A stretch of DNA of 64,000 nucleotides from Pseudomonas putida (GTDB lineage: Bacteria > Pseudomonadota > Gammaproteobacteria > Pseudomonadales > Pseudomonadaceae), in assembly GCF_001941965.1 (NCBI RefSeq), contig NZ_MKZO01000036.1, positions 248,001 through 312,000 on the forward strand, given 5' to 3'. How positions within the stretch are numbered: position 1 is the first letter of the stretch; each line of letters starts with the position of its first letter. Below the pieces are notes generated by a model. The model made no database searches. It had not been told where the DNA came from and saw only the letters and a program-made list of their open reading frames with translations. The position numbers and the translations under genes are program-made. Shown here piece by piece: positions 1 to 9,033 of this stretch.

Positions 1-803
1 AGCAGCTCGCCTCGTCGATCCTGCGCGACCCGCAGCAGGTCAAGGTCGAGGCGTTGCATGACGACAGCCAGATCGAGCAGCATTTCTACGAGATCGACGC
101 CGAAGACCGCATGAGCGCGGTGACCCGCGTGCTCGGGCATTTCCGCCCGCAGTCCTGCGTGGCGTTCTGCTTCACCAAGCAGCAGTGCCAGGAGCTGGTG
201 GATCACCTCAAGGCCAAGGGCATCGCCGCCGAGGCGCTGCATGGCGACCTGGAGCAGCGTGACCGCGACCAGGTCCTGACCGTGTTCGCCAACCGCAGCC
301 TGTCCGTGCTGGTCGCCACCGACGTGGCCGCCCGCGGCCTGGATATCGATGCCCTGGACATGGTGATCAACGTCGAGCTGGCCCGGGATGCGGAGATTCA
401 CGTGCACCGTGTCGGCCGTACCGGCCGGGCGGGCGAGAAGGGCCTGGCGGTGAGCCTGGTGGCCCCGGCCGAAGGCCATCGCGCCAAGGCCATCGAAGAC
501 CTGCAGAAGAAACCGCTGCGCTGGGAGCAACTGGACAGTCTCAAGAGCAAGGCCGGCGAACCGCTGGTGCCGGTGATGTCGACCCTGTGCATCGCTGCCG
601 GGCGCAAGGACAAGCTGCGCCCGGGCGATATCCTCGGTGCGCTGACCGGCGATGCCGGGATCGACGGCAAGAAAGTCGGCAAGATCGCCATCTTCGACTT
701 CCAGGCCTTCGTCGCGGTGGAGCGGGCCCTGGCCAAGCAGGCCATGCAGCGGCTCAACAGCGGCAAGATCAAGGGGCGCTCGCTCAAGGTCCGGATCATC
801 TGA
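1..803 (+). CDS. dbpA: ATP-dependent RNA helicase DbpA, 3' part
   Basis: This is the C-terminal part of a DEAD-box RNA helicase; the 5' end lies before the window and the first complete in-frame codon is at base 3. The RecA-like domain 2 shows motif V (ARGLDI) and motif VI (HRVGRTGRAG). It is followed by a compact C-terminal domain of about 70 residues ending KGRSLKVRII, the RRM-like fold by which DbpA binds 23S rRNA hairpin 92. DbpA acts in the cytoplasm in large-subunit ribosome assembly. The RRM-like tail separates it from RhlE and other DEAD-box proteins (compare the rhlE gene at 29010). Confidence 0.93.
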   Translation, partial: QLASSILRDPQQVKVEALHDDSQIEQHFYEIDAEDRMSAVTRVLGHFRPQSCVAFCFTKQQCQELVDHLKAKGIAAEALHGDLEQRDRDQVLTVFANRSLSVLVATDVAARGLDIDALDMVINVELARDAEIHVHRVGRTGRAGEKGLAVSLVAPAEGHRAKAIEDLQKKPLRWEQLDSLKSKAGEPLVPVMSTLCIAAGRKDKLRPGDILGALTGDAGIDGKKVGKIAIFDFQAFVAVERALAKQAMQRLNSGKIKGRSLKVRII

Positions 804-809
804 TTTCTT

Positions 810-882
810 GAGGGCCTCATCGCTGGCAAGCCAGCTCCCACAGGGACCGTGTGGGAGCTGGCTTGCCAGCGATGAGGCCCTC
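810..882. repeat. REPIN pair 1 (inverted REP sequences)
   Basis: Two inverted copies of a REP unit face each other across a short spacer. Each arm reads GAGGGCCTCATCGCTGGC, then AAGCCAGCTCCCACA, and the second arm is the reverse complement. The pair can form a long hairpin after dbpA. It is the first of twelve such pairs in the window. Confidence 0.92.
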
Positions 883-902
883 ACAGTCACTAGAGAAAAA
901 CC

Positions 903-2081
903 ATGCACTCCACCGATGTGATCATCATCGGCGCCGGCGCCGCCGGCCTGATGTGCGCCCTGACCGCCGCCTGTCGCGGCCGCCGGGTCGTGCTGCTGGA
1001 CCACGCCAACAAACCGGGCAAGAAGATCCTCATGTCCGGCGGCGGGCGCTGCAATTTCACCAATATGTACACCGAGCCGGCCAACTTCCTCTCGCAGAAC
1101 CCGCATTTCTGCAAGTCGGCCCTGGCCCGCTACACCCAGTGGGACTTCATCGAGATGGTCGCCAAGCACGGCGTGCCCTATCACGAAAAGAAGCTCGGCC
1201 AGCTGTTCTGCGATAACAAGTCCAGCGACATCCTGCAGATGCTCCTCGACGAGTGCGCCAGCGCCGGCGCCGACTTGCGCATGGACACCCGCATCGAGCA
1301 GATCGAAAAGACGACCTACGGCTACCAGCTTGCCACCAGCGCCGGCCCGTTCCAGTGCCAGTCCCTGGTGATCGCCACCGGCGGCCTGTCGATCCCGACC
1401 CTCGGCGCCACCGGCTTCGGCTACCAAGTCGCCCGCCAGTTCGGCCACAGCCTGCTGCCGACCCGCGCCGGCCTGGTGCCCTTCACCATCACCGACCAGC
1501 TCAAGGCCCTGTGCACCGAGCTGTCCGGCACCTCGGTGGACTGCATCGCCAGCTGCAACGGCACCAGCTTCCGCGAGAACCTGCTGTTCACCCACCGCGG
1601 CCTGAGCGGCCCGGCGATCCTGCAGATTTCCTCGTTCTGGGAAGCCGGTGACAGCGTGGAAATCAACCTGCTGCCGGACCACGACGCCCTGGCCTGGCTG
1701 CAACAGCAACAGGCCGAACGCCCCAACAGCGAGCTGAAGACCCTGCTCGGCGAGATCTTCACCAAGAAGATGGCCAACCTGCTGGCCGAGACCTGGTTCG
1801 TCTCCAAGCCGATGAAGCAGTACACCCCGGCCGAGCTGGCCCAAGTCGCCGACAAGCTGGGCGCCTGGCAACTGGTGCCAGCCGGTACCGAGGGCTATCG
1901 CACCGCCGAAGTGACCCTCGGCGGCGTCGACACCCGCGAGGTGTCCTCGAAGACCATGGAGTCACTGAAAAGCCCCGGCCTGTACTTTATCGGCGAGGTA
2001 CTGGACGTCAGCGGCCACCTCGGCGGTTTCAATTTCCAATGGGCCTGGGCCTCTGCTTACGCGGCGGCGCAGTTCGTCTAG
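903..2081 (+). CDS. YhiN/HI0933-type FAD-dependent oxidoreductase
   Basis: A 392-residue flavoprotein of the YhiN/HI0933 family. The N-terminus carries an FAD-binding Rossmann motif (IIGAGAAG, about residues 8-15), followed by the family's SGGGRCNFTN signature near residue 45. The C-terminal block GEVLDVSGHLGGFNFQWA is also typical of this family. Its substrate and physiological role are not established, so I give no gene symbol. It starts at an ATG 20 bp after a REPIN, with only a weak GAGA ribosome-binding sequence. It is probably transcribed separately from dbpA. Confidence 0.88.
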   Translation: MHSTDVIIIGAGAAGLMCALTAACRGRRVVLLDHANKPGKKILMSGGGRCNFTNMYTEPANFLSQNPHFCKSALARYTQWDFIEMVAKHGVPYHEKKLGQLFCDNKSSDILQMLLDECASAGADLRMDTRIEQIEKTTYGYQLATSAGPFQCQSLVIATGGLSIPTLGATGFGYQVARQFGHSLLPTRAGLVPFTITDQLKALCTELSGTSVDCIASCNGTSFRENLLFTHRGLSGPAILQISSFWEAGDSVEINLLPDHDALAWLQQQQAERPNSELKTLLGEIFTKKMANLLAETWFVSKPMKQYTPAELAQVADKLGAWQLVPAGTEGYRTAEVTLGGVDTREVSSKTMESLKSPGLYFIGEVLDVSGHLGGFNFQWAWASAYAAAQFV

Positions 2082-2116
2082 AATCAGCGGCTATCACGGA
2101 ACGCATTTTGCTGTAC

Positions 2117-2156
2117 GTGAGCAGCGCGACGGCTTTGCGTCGCGCTGACCGCTCAC
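2117..2156. other. Strong hairpin upstream of the yccS-like gene
   Basis: Nested inverted repeats: AGCGCGAC (2123-2130) pairs with GTCGCGCT (2139-2146), and outer GTGAGC (2117-2122) pairs with GCTCAC (2151-2156). No T-run follows on either strand, so this is not a canonical intrinsic terminator. It lies 35 bp before the next start codon and could structure the 5' UTR or stabilise the upstream 3' end. Confidence 0.5.
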
Positions 2157-2190
2157 TTCAGAACCCCGCCCGGCAGGCCCGTCGTCGATC

Positions 2191-4371
2191 ATGTCTTCCT
2201 CTTCCTTCCGCCAATCGTTGCGTCGCTTGTGGGCGCTGGACAAGTTCAGCTACAGCATCCGGGTATTGATCGCCCTGACCGGCAGCATGGCGCTGTGCTG
2301 GTACCAGGATCAGATGAACCTGCTGATCCCGCTGTTCCTCGGCATCATCGCCAGCGCTTTGGCGGAAACCGACGACAGTTGGCAAGGCCGCCTCAATGCC
2401 CTGGCCGTGACCCTGGTGTGTTTCACCGTCGCCGCGTTGTCGGTGGAATTGCTGTTCCCCTATCCGTGGATCTTCGTGATCTCCATGGCCCTGGCGGCCT
2501 TCAGCCTGACCATGCTCGGCGCCCTCGGCGAGCGCTACGGGGCGATTGCCCAGGCCACGCTGATCCTCTCGGTCTACACCATGATCGGCGTGGACCAGCG
2601 CGGTGGCGAGGTCGCCGATTTCTGGCACGAGCCCCTGCTGCTGGTGGCCGGCGCCGCCTGGTACGGGCTGCTCTCAGTGCTGTGGCAGGCGCTGTTCTCC
2701 AACCAGCCGGTGCAGCAAAGCCTGGCCCGGCTGTTCCGTGAACTGGGCACCTACCTGAAGCTCAAGGCCACCCTGTTCGAGCCGATCCGCGGCCTCGACG
2801 TCGAAGCCCGGCGCCTGGAGCTGGCGCAGCAGAACGGCAAGGTGGTGGCGGCGCTGAACAGCGCCAAGGAAATCATCCTGCACCGGGTCGGCAACGGCCG
2901 GCCCAGCTCCAAGGTCAGCCGCTACCTGAAGCTGTACTTCCTGGCCCAGGACATCCACGAGCGGGCCAGTTCCTCGCACTACCCGTACAACGCCCTGACC
3001 GAAGCCTTCTTCCACAGCGACGTTCTGTTCCGCTGCCAGCGCCTGCTGCGCCAGCAGGGCAGCGCCTGCCAGCAGCTATCGACGTCGATCCAGTTGCGCC
3101 AGCCGTTCGTTTTCAACAGCAACTTCGCCGAAGCCCTGGAAGACCTGCACGCTTCGCTGGAACACCTGCGGATCCAGAGCAACCCGGCCTGGCGCGGCCT
3201 GCTCCGCTCGCTGCGGGCCCTGGCCGCCAACCTGGCGACCCTCGACCGCCTGATCAGCGACGCCAGCAACCCGGACAACCTGGCCGATAACACCGACTCC
3301 AGCCTGCTCGACCGCTCGCCACGCAACCTCAAGGACGTCTGGACCCGCCTGCGCCTGCAACTGACGCCGACCTCGCTGATCTTCCGCCACGCCCTGCGCC
3401 TGCCCCTGGCGCTGTCGATCGGCTACGGCATGGTGCACCTGATCCACCCGACCCAGGGCTACTGGATCATCCTCACCACCCTGTTCGTCTGCCAGCCCAA
3501 CTACGGGGCGACGCGACGCAAACTGGTGCAGCGGATCATCGGCACGGCCATCGGCCTGACGGTGGGCTGGGCGCTGTTCGACCTGTTCCCCAACGCGGTG
3601 ATCCAGTCGCTGTTCGCGGTGGCCGCCGGCGTGGTGTTCTTCGTCAACCGGACCACCCGCTACACCCTGGCCACCGCCGCGATCACCCTGATGGTGCTGT
3701 TCTGCTTCAACCAGATCGGCGACGGCTACGGCCTGTTCCTGCCGCGCCTGTTCGATACCCTGGTGGGCAGCCTGATCGCGATCCTCGCGGTCTTCCTGTT
3801 CCTCCCGGACTGGCAGGGCCGGCGGCTGAACAAGGTGCTGGCCAACACCCTGACCTGCAACAGCCTGTACCTGCGCCAGATCATGCAGCAGTACGCCCAG
3901 GGCAAGCAGGACGACCTCGCCTACCGCCTGGCCCGGCGCAATGCGCACAACGCCGATGCGGCGCTCTCGACCACCCTGTCGAACATGCTCATGGAGCCGG
4001 GCCACTTCAGAAAAGAAGCGGATACCGGCTTCCGCTTCCTGGTGCTGTCCCACACCTTGCTCAGCTACCTCTCGGCCCTCGGCGCGCACCGCGAAAGCAC
4101 CCTGCCCGCCGAAGCCCATGCACAGTTGATCGACGGCGCGGCGGCAACACTGGCGGCGAGCCTCGACGAGATCGCCACCGGCCTTGCCGGCAAGCAGCCG
4201 GTGGCGATCCATAGCGACGCCGAGGAAGCCCTGGCCATCGAACTGGAGCAGATGCCCGAAGAGATGGACGAGAACCTGCGGACGGTGCAGACCCAACTAG
4301 CCCTGATCGCCCGTCACCTCGGCCCGCTGCGCACCCTGGCCGCGCACCTGATCAAGGGGACCCAGGCCTGA
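2191..4371 (+). CDS. yccS: YccS/YhfK-family (FUSC) inner-membrane protein
   Basis: A 726-residue integral membrane protein with the duplicated layout of the YccS/YhfK family. A first group of transmembrane helices lies at about residues 20-160. A long soluble helical region follows at about 170-390, then a second helix group at about 400-540 with the block GYWIILTTLFVCQPNYGATR, and a soluble C-terminus. This is the FUSC (fusaric-acid-resistance-like) fold, related to aromatic-acid efflux proteins; the substrate of YccS is unknown. The gene overlaps the convergent binding-protein gene by 20 bp. Confidence 0.85.
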   Translation: MSSSSFRQSLRRLWALDKFSYSIRVLIALTGSMALCWYQDQMNLLIPLFLGIIASALAETDDSWQGRLNALAVTLVCFTVAALSVELLFPYPWIFVISMALAAFSLTMLGALGERYGAIAQATLILSVYTMIGVDQRGGEVADFWHEPLLLVAGAAWYGLLSVLWQALFSNQPVQQSLARLFRELGTYLKLKATLFEPIRGLDVEARRLELAQQNGKVVAALNSAKEIILHRVGNGRPSSKVSRYLKLYFLAQDIHERASSSHYPYNALTEAFFHSDVLFRCQRLLRQQGSACQQLSTSIQLRQPFVFNSNFAEALEDLHASLEHLRIQSNPAWRGLLRSLRALAANLATLDRLISDASNPDNLADNTDSSLLDRSPRNLKDVWTRLRLQLTPTSLIFRHALRLPLALSIGYGMVHLIHPTQGYWIILTTLFVCQPNYGATRRKLVQRIIGTAIGLTVGWALFDLFPNAVIQSLFAVAAGVVFFVNRTTRYTLATAAITLMVLFCFNQIGDGYGLFLPRLFDTLVGSLIAILAVFLFLPDWQGRRLNKVLANTLTCNSLYLRQIMQQYAQGKQDDLAYRLARRNAHNADAALSTTLSNMLMEPGHFRKEADTGFRFLVLSHTLLSYLSALGAHRESTLPAEAHAQLIDGAAATLAASLDEIATGLAGKQPVAIHSDAEEALAIELEQMPEEMDENLRTVQTQLALIARHLGPLRTLAAHLIKGTQA

Positions 4372-5098
4372 AGGCGTAGTGCTCGAGGATCCGCGCGTAG
4401 CTGCCATCGGCCTTCATCGCGCCGATGGCCTTGTCGAAGGCCGCGACAATCTGCGCGTGCTGCGGATGCTTGAGGCTGACCAGGATATGCAGGCTGTTCT
4501 CGCTGACCGGCTTGCCGAAGAACTCGACCTGGTCCTTGGCGTTGCTTGGTGCCTGCTGCAGGAACCAACTGGCAACGTACTCGTCCTCCACCGCCAGGCT
4601 CACCCGCCCGGCCGCGAGCATGCCGATGGCCACGGGGAAACTGCGCACCGGTACCTTCTGCAGGCGCAGGTCATTATCGAACTCGGCGGAATAGGCGTAG
4701 TCGCGGACCACCGCGATGGTGTGCGGGTAGAGGTCGGACAGGCGCTCGTAGTGAATCGCATCGGCCTTGCGCTTGAGCAAACGGATGCGATTCGCCAGGT
4801 AGCCTTTGGAGAACTCGCCGATCCGGGTGCGCGAGTCGTTGTACCAGGCGTTGACCAGCACGTCGTAGCGACCGTCGCCGATCCCCACCAGGGCCCGCGC
4901 CCAGGGCACCTGCTCGAAATCGCTGGCGTAGCCGGCGCGCTCCAGCGCCGTCCTGACCAGGACCGTGGCCAGCCCGCCCTGCTCCATGTTGGCATCGGTA
5001 AAGGGCGGCCAGGCATCAGCGACCAGGCGAAGTTTTTCTGCATGAACCGGGGTAACTGACAACATTCCAAGCAAACACAAGACTCGGAGCAAGGGCAT
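4352..5098 (-). CDS. Periplasmic substrate-binding protein (SBP_bac_3 type)
   Basis: A 248-residue protein related to the amino-acid-binding family 3 proteins. A cleavable signal peptide (MPLLRVLCLLGML... ending VHA) precedes KLRLVADAWPPF, a typical start of the mature fold. The ATG at 5098 is preferred to a TTG two codons upstream. There is no permease or ATPase gene beside it, so it may be an orphan binding protein rather than part of a complete ABC importer. A GCGGAG/CTCCGC hairpin lies just upstream (about 5112-5127). It resembles the second binding protein at 28037 in size and N-terminal pattern. Confidence 0.8.
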   Translation of the reverse strand: MPLLRVLCLLGMLSVTPVHAEKLRLVADAWPPFTDANMEQGGLATVLVRTALERAGYASDFEQVPWARALVGIGDGRYDVLVNAWYNDSRTRIGEFSKGYLANRIRLLKRKADAIHYERLSDLYPHTIAVVRDYAYSAEFDNDLRLQKVPVRSFPVAIGMLAAGRVSLAVEDEYVASWFLQQAPSNAKDQVEFFGKPVSENSLHILVSLKHPQHAQIVAAFDKAIGAMKADGSYARILEHYAFRPGSP

Positions 5099-5306
5099 GC
5101 TCAAATCCTATAGCGGAGTGTGCTCCGCGTTGTGGTTTGACCGCTGGGAAGTGCAATGCCGCTAAATTACACAAACAGGCGTCCGGGTGGGAGAAGCAAA
5201 TAATAGCTATGTGCCTCTATTCTTGCCGGTTTTGCTTACAGATCGGCCCTCGACAGAAAGCCCCAAGTGGCTATCCTCGGGCGCGTACCCACTGAGAGAT
5301 TTCCCC

Positions 5307-5759
5307 ATGTCCATCGATTGGCTCTGCAAACATCACACCGACCTTGGCAAGGAACAGCTCTACGCCGTGCTTCGGCTGCGCAACGAAGTGTTCGTGCTGG
5401 AACAGAAATGCCCGTACCAGGACCTGGATGGCCAGGATCTATCCGGGGACACCTGCCATTTGATGGCCTGGCAGGATGACCGGCTGGTGGCGTATCTGCG
5501 CTTGCTCGACCCGACGTCCCAGGGCGGCGACGTGGTGCTTGGCCGGGTGGTGATCGCCGAGGCGGGGCGGGGCCAGGGGCTGGGGCATGAGTTGATGGTG
5601 CGGGCGCTGGAAGAAGCGCAGGAGAACTGGCCGGATGTGCCGGTGTACCTCTCGGCCCAGGCGCATTTGCAGGGGTATTACCGCAAGCACGGGTTCGAGG
5701 TGGTGGGGGAAGCTTATCTTGAGGACGGGATTCCGCACATTGGTATGCGCAGGATCTAG
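5307..5759 (+). CDS. elaA: GNAT acetyltransferase, ElaA-like
   Basis: A 150-residue GNAT-fold N-acetyltransferase. The acetyl-CoA loop is visible as RVVIAEAGRGQGLGHELM (the RGQGLG turn). Family features such as RNEVFVLEQKCPYQDLDG near the N-terminus and EDGIPHIGMRR at the C-terminus closely match E. coli ElaA as I remember it. The acetyl acceptor is unknown. The open frame continues upstream to 5187, but the ATG at 5307 has a GAGAG ribosome-binding site and gives the normal family length. Confidence 0.87.
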   Translation: MSIDWLCKHHTDLGKEQLYAVLRLRNEVFVLEQKCPYQDLDGQDLSGDTCHLMAWQDDRLVAYLRLLDPTSQGGDVVLGRVVIAEAGRGQGLGHELMVRALEEAQENWPDVPVYLSAQAHLQGYYRKHGFEVVGEAYLEDGIPHIGMRRI

Positions 5760-5773
5760 AGGGCTTTCACAAA

Positions 5774-5868
5774 ACCCTGTGGGAGCTGGCTTGCCAGCGA
5801 TGAGGCCGGCATGAGCAATGATGTTGCCTGATCTGACCAAATCGCTGGCAAGACAGCTCCCACAGGGG
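5774..5868. repeat. REPIN pair 2
   Basis: A CCTGTGGGAGCTGGCTTGCC arm at about 5776-5807 faces an inverted arm at 5841-5868. The second arm has one substitution in the core (AAGACAGC instead of AAGCCAGC), so the pair is slightly decayed. It lies between elaA and the convergent winged-helix gene. Confidence 0.88.
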
Positions 5869-5896
5869 TTATCCACAGGGCAGAAATAGTGTTGAG

Positions 5897-6193
5897 TCAG
5901 GGATAACCAAGAACTTCCCGAATCACCCGCAGATTCTGGATGATCCAGCCCTTGTCGATCGCCCCCCAATCGCGGATCCGGTAGTTCCCGGCATGGTTCC
6001 TCGCCCCCGCCTGCTGCTCGAATTCACAGACGATATCCAGGTCCGCCAGCGCGGCGATGGTGTCCTGCGCCGTGCGCCGGGGCATGCCGGTAGCGGCCAT
6101 CAGCGCGGGGACGCTGGCGGCGGTCTGGCTGTCGATCAGCCAGGCGACGTACAACCGACGGTAGAAACTGCTCTTGGTCTTGCTCACTTCCAT
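5897..6193 (-). CDS. Small winged-helix protein, function unknown
   Basis: A 98-residue basic protein with a helix-turn-helix pattern in its first half (ALMAATGMPRRTAQDTIAAL), resembling MarR/ArsR-type winged-helix folds. It could be a transcription regulator, but its targets are not apparent. The ATG at 6193 has an excellent ribosome-binding site (AAGGAAG, 7-nt spacing). An alternative GTG at 6214 would overlap the stop codon of the upstream peptidase gene. It is probably co-transcribed with that gene. Confidence 0.75.
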   Translation of the reverse strand: MEVSKTKSSFYRRLYVAWLIDSQTAASVPALMAATGMPRRTAQDTIAALADLDIVCEFEQQAGARNHAGNYRIRDWGAIDKGWIIQNLRVIREVLGYP

Positions 6194-6210
6194 GCAAAGG
6201 CTTCCTTGAC

Positions 6211-6711
6211 TCACTGATTGCCTGGCAGGTCGCGCCAGGTCAGGTAGACACGCAGGTCGAACTCCAGTTGATGGTAGCCGGGCTGCATGTATTCGCAGAG
6301 CTGGTAGAAGGCCTTGTTGTGATCGGCCTCCTTGAGGTGCGCCAGCTCGTGCACCACGATCATCCGCAAGAACTCCGGCGCCGCATCGCGGAACAGCGAA
6401 GCGATGCGGATTTCCTTTTTCGCCTTGAGCTTGCCGCCCTGCACCCGCGACACCGCCGTGTGCAGGCCAAGCGCCCGATGGGTCAGGTCGAGGCGGTTGT
6501 CGAACAGCACCTTGTCGAGATTCGGCGCATTGCGCAGGTGCTCCTGCTTGAGCGCCTGGGCGTAGCCGTACAGCGCCTTGTCGCTCTGCACTTCATGCCG
6601 GCCCGGATAACGCTTTCGCAGGTAGTCGCCCAACTGGTCGCGGGCGATCAGCTGGCGCACCTGGTCTTGCAGGGCGGGCGGGTAGGCTTGCAGGTACTTG
6701 AGGGCGGTCAT
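6211..6711 (-). CDS. YgjP-like zinc metallopeptidase (DUF45/M48-type)
   Basis: A 166-residue protein with the zinc motif HELAH at residues 121-125 and a third ligand candidate, His131, in HLKEADHNKAF. This spacing is the YgjP/DUF45 signature. It is shorter than E. coli YgjP (about 230 residues, from memory) and has no recognisable signal peptide or membrane segment, so it is probably cytoplasmic. Its substrate is unknown. It lies 17 bp upstream of the small winged-helix gene on the same strand, suggesting a two-gene operon. Confidence 0.82.
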   Translation of the reverse strand: MTALKYLQAYPPALQDQVRQLIARDQLGDYLRKRYPGRHEVQSDKALYGYAQALKQEHLRNAPNLDKVLFDNRLDLTHRALGLHTAVSRVQGGKLKAKKEIRIASLFRDAAPEFLRMIVVHELAHLKEADHNKAFYQLCEYMQPGYHQLEFDLRVYLTWRDLPGNQ

Positions 6712-6752
6712 GGTGGCTGCGGACGACGAAACGAAGGCCGCAGTGTACCCAA

Positions 6753-8873
6753 CTACAACGAGTGCCAGTCAAAAAACGCCGGGAAACGCCCCGCTTCGTC
6801 GGCCGTGATCGGCCGCGCCACCAGGAAGCCCTGCACGTACTGGCAGCCATGCTCGCGCAGCCAGGCCGCCTGTTCCGCGGTTTCCACGCCCTCGGCGATC
6901 ACGCTGATGTTGTACTGCTGGCAGAGTTCGATGACGCAGCGCACCAGCGCCATGTTGGCCTCGGACTCCGGCAGCAGCGCCACCAGGTGGCGGTCGAGCT
7001 TGAGGGTATCGATCGGCAGATCGCGCAACAGGCGCAGCGAGCAGTCCCCGGCGCCGAAGTCGTCCAGCGCCACGCGCACGCCCAGGTCGCGCAGCTTGTG
7101 CAACTGACGTTGCGCCGCGTCGAGATTGTCGGTCAGGGAGGTTTCGGCGATTTCCACTTCCAATTGGCTGGCCGACAGCCCCGCCGCCTCGATGACCTGG
7201 CCGAGTTCCTCGACCAGGTTGGGCATGCCGAACTGCACTTTGCTGAGGCTGATGCCCAGGGTCAGTTCGTCGGGGAAATGCCCGCACCATAGGCGCCGCT
7301 GCTCGGCGCCCTGGCGATAGATCCAGCTGGCCAGACGGTTGATCAGCCGCGCTTCTTCCAGCAAGGGCAGGAACAGCCCCGGCGGCACATCGCCAACACT
7401 CGGGTGGCGCCAGCGCAGCAACGCCTCGAAACCGCGCAGGCGGCCGTCGGCAAAAGCGACCTGGGGCTGGAACACCAGGGTGAAATCCTGGTTATCCACA
7501 GCCGCACGCACGCTGTCTTCGAGCATCAACCGCGAACGGGCGCGGCCGTTGAGGTCCTGATCGTAGTAGCGGTACTGCTGGCGTCCGGCCTGCTTGGCCG
7601 CGTACATCGCCGTATCGGCGGCACGCAGCAGGTTATCCACATTGGCGCCGCAGTCGGGGTAGACGGCGATGCCGATACTGACCCCAAGCGTCACCTCCAG
7701 GCCATCGATGTGCTGACGGATCGACATGCGCTCGATGCACTTCTCGGCAAAGCGCGCCGCCTGTTCCGGGTAGTCGAGGTCGTCGAGCAGCGCGGTGAAC
7801 TCATCGCCGCCCATGCGCGCGAGGATGCCGTGGCCGCCGAGGCAGTCCTTCAGTTGTTCGGCCACCCAGTGCAGCACCTGGTCGCCGGTTTCGTGCCCCA
7901 GGGAGTCGTTGACCCGCTTGAAGCCGTCGAGGTCGAGGTACATCAGGGCGTGGTGCTTGTCCGAATGCTCGCTGCGCACCAGCGCACTTTCCGCCGCCTG
8001 GTAGAAGCCGCGGCGGTTGAGCAGCCCGGTCAGCGGATCGGTGACCGCCTGCTGCTCCAGTTGCTGGTGCAGGCTGCGCACCACCGACATGTCCAGCACC
8101 GTGACCACCATGGCGCGCTGCTCGCCGGGCAACGGCGCGCAGGACAGCGCCACCGACAGGGCCTCACCGTTGCTGGTGCTGAGCACCGCGTCATGCAGCC
8201 GATAGATATCCCGCTCCAGATAGGCCTGGTAGAACGCCGATTCGCGCCACTGGATGCAGGTCGGCGACAGCACGTAGTCCAGCAGGCAGGCGCCCTGGAG
8301 CTGTTCGACGGAGGCCATCAGCAAACGCGAGATCGCCGGGTTGGCGAAACGGATGGTGCCATCCTCGGCCACCACCAGGATGCCTTCGGCGGCGTTTTCC
8401 AGGACCGAGGCATTGAAGGCCCGCGCCGCTTCCAGGTCGCGGGTCAGGCGCTGCAAGGCGCGGCGGTTGCGCTGCTGGTCGAGCAGGGCCTGCACCTTGG
8501 GTTTGAGGATCTGCGGATCGAAAGGCTTGAACAGGTAGTCCACGGCACCGCTGGCATAGCCCTTGAGCACGGCGGCCTGGCTTTGCTCGTTGGCGGTGAG
8601 GAAGATAATCGGAGTGAGGCGCGTGCGCTGACTGCCACGCATCAGGCGAGCGACCTCGAAGCCGTCCATCCCCGGCATCTGCACATCGAGCAGAACCAGG
8701 TCGACTTCATGTTCGAGCAAGGTGCTCAGGGCTTCGATGCCCGAGCACGCCGTCAACACCTGCCAGTCCTGACGCGCCAGCAGGGCACGCATGCTGATCA
8801 GGTTCTCCGGGTAGTCATCAACCACCAGTAGTGTTGACGCGCCCTCTTGTATGGGGGTTTGAGCGCATTCCAT
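6753..8873 (-). CDS. Response regulator with PAS, GGDEF and EAL domains
   Basis: A 706-residue cyclic-di-GMP protein. Domains in order: REC (about 12-130, phosphoacceptor Asp63 in LVLLDVQMPG), PAS (about 150-275), GGDEF (residues 355-359, motif intact) and EAL (Glu483 in GFEALLRW). The inhibitory I-site is missing: the RxxD positions before GGDEF are both Gly. In the EAL domain the DDFGAG, LKLDR and AEGVET blocks are present, but the Asn of the usual VNLS metal-binding loop is Ser (GISLSKVQF). It may be a diguanylate cyclase without product inhibition, with weakened phosphodiesterase activity. No histidine kinase gene lies next to it. Confidence 0.92.
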   Translation of the reverse strand: MECAQTPIQEGASTLLVVDDYPENLISMRALLARQDWQVLTACSGIEALSTLLEHEVDLVLLDVQMPGMDGFEVARLMRGSQRTRLTPIIFLTANEQSQAAVLKGYASGAVDYLFKPFDPQILKPKVQALLDQQRNRRALQRLTRDLEAARAFNASVLENAAEGILVVAEDGTIRFANPAISRLLMASVEQLQGACLLDYVLSPTCIQWRESAFYQAYLERDIYRLHDAVLSTSNGEALSVALSCAPLPGEQRAMVVTVLDMSVVRSLHQQLEQQAVTDPLTGLLNRRGFYQAAESALVRSEHSDKHHALMYLDLDGFKRVNDSLGHETGDQVLHWVAEQLKDCLGGHGILARMGGDEFTALLDDLDYPEQAARFAEKCIERMSIRQHIDGLEVTLGVSIGIAVYPDCGANVDNLLRAADTAMYAAKQAGRQQYRYYDQDLNGRARSRLMLEDSVRAAVDNQDFTLVFQPQVAFADGRLRGFEALLRWRHPSVGDVPPGLFLPLLEEARLINRLASWIYRQGAEQRRLWCGHFPDELTLGISLSKVQFGMPNLVEELGQVIEAAGLSASQLEVEIAETSLTDNLDAAQRQLHKLRDLGVRVALDDFGAGDCSLRLLRDLPIDTLKLDRHLVALLPESEANMALVRCVIELCQQYNISVIAEGVETAEQAAWLREHGCQYVQGFLVARPITADEAGRFPAFFDWHSL

Positions 8874-9033
8874 GCTGCTTCTCTATGTGGCAACGAGCGT
8901 CAGTATTCCAATTGAAATTCTGCCGCCTTCCACTCTAGACCCGAGTGTTACAAATCTAAAGCTGGCACAAGGCCAACAGATAATGAGCCGACTAACGGTC
9001 TAGTCAAGAAGTGATATGGCTGCCGCCTCGCCC

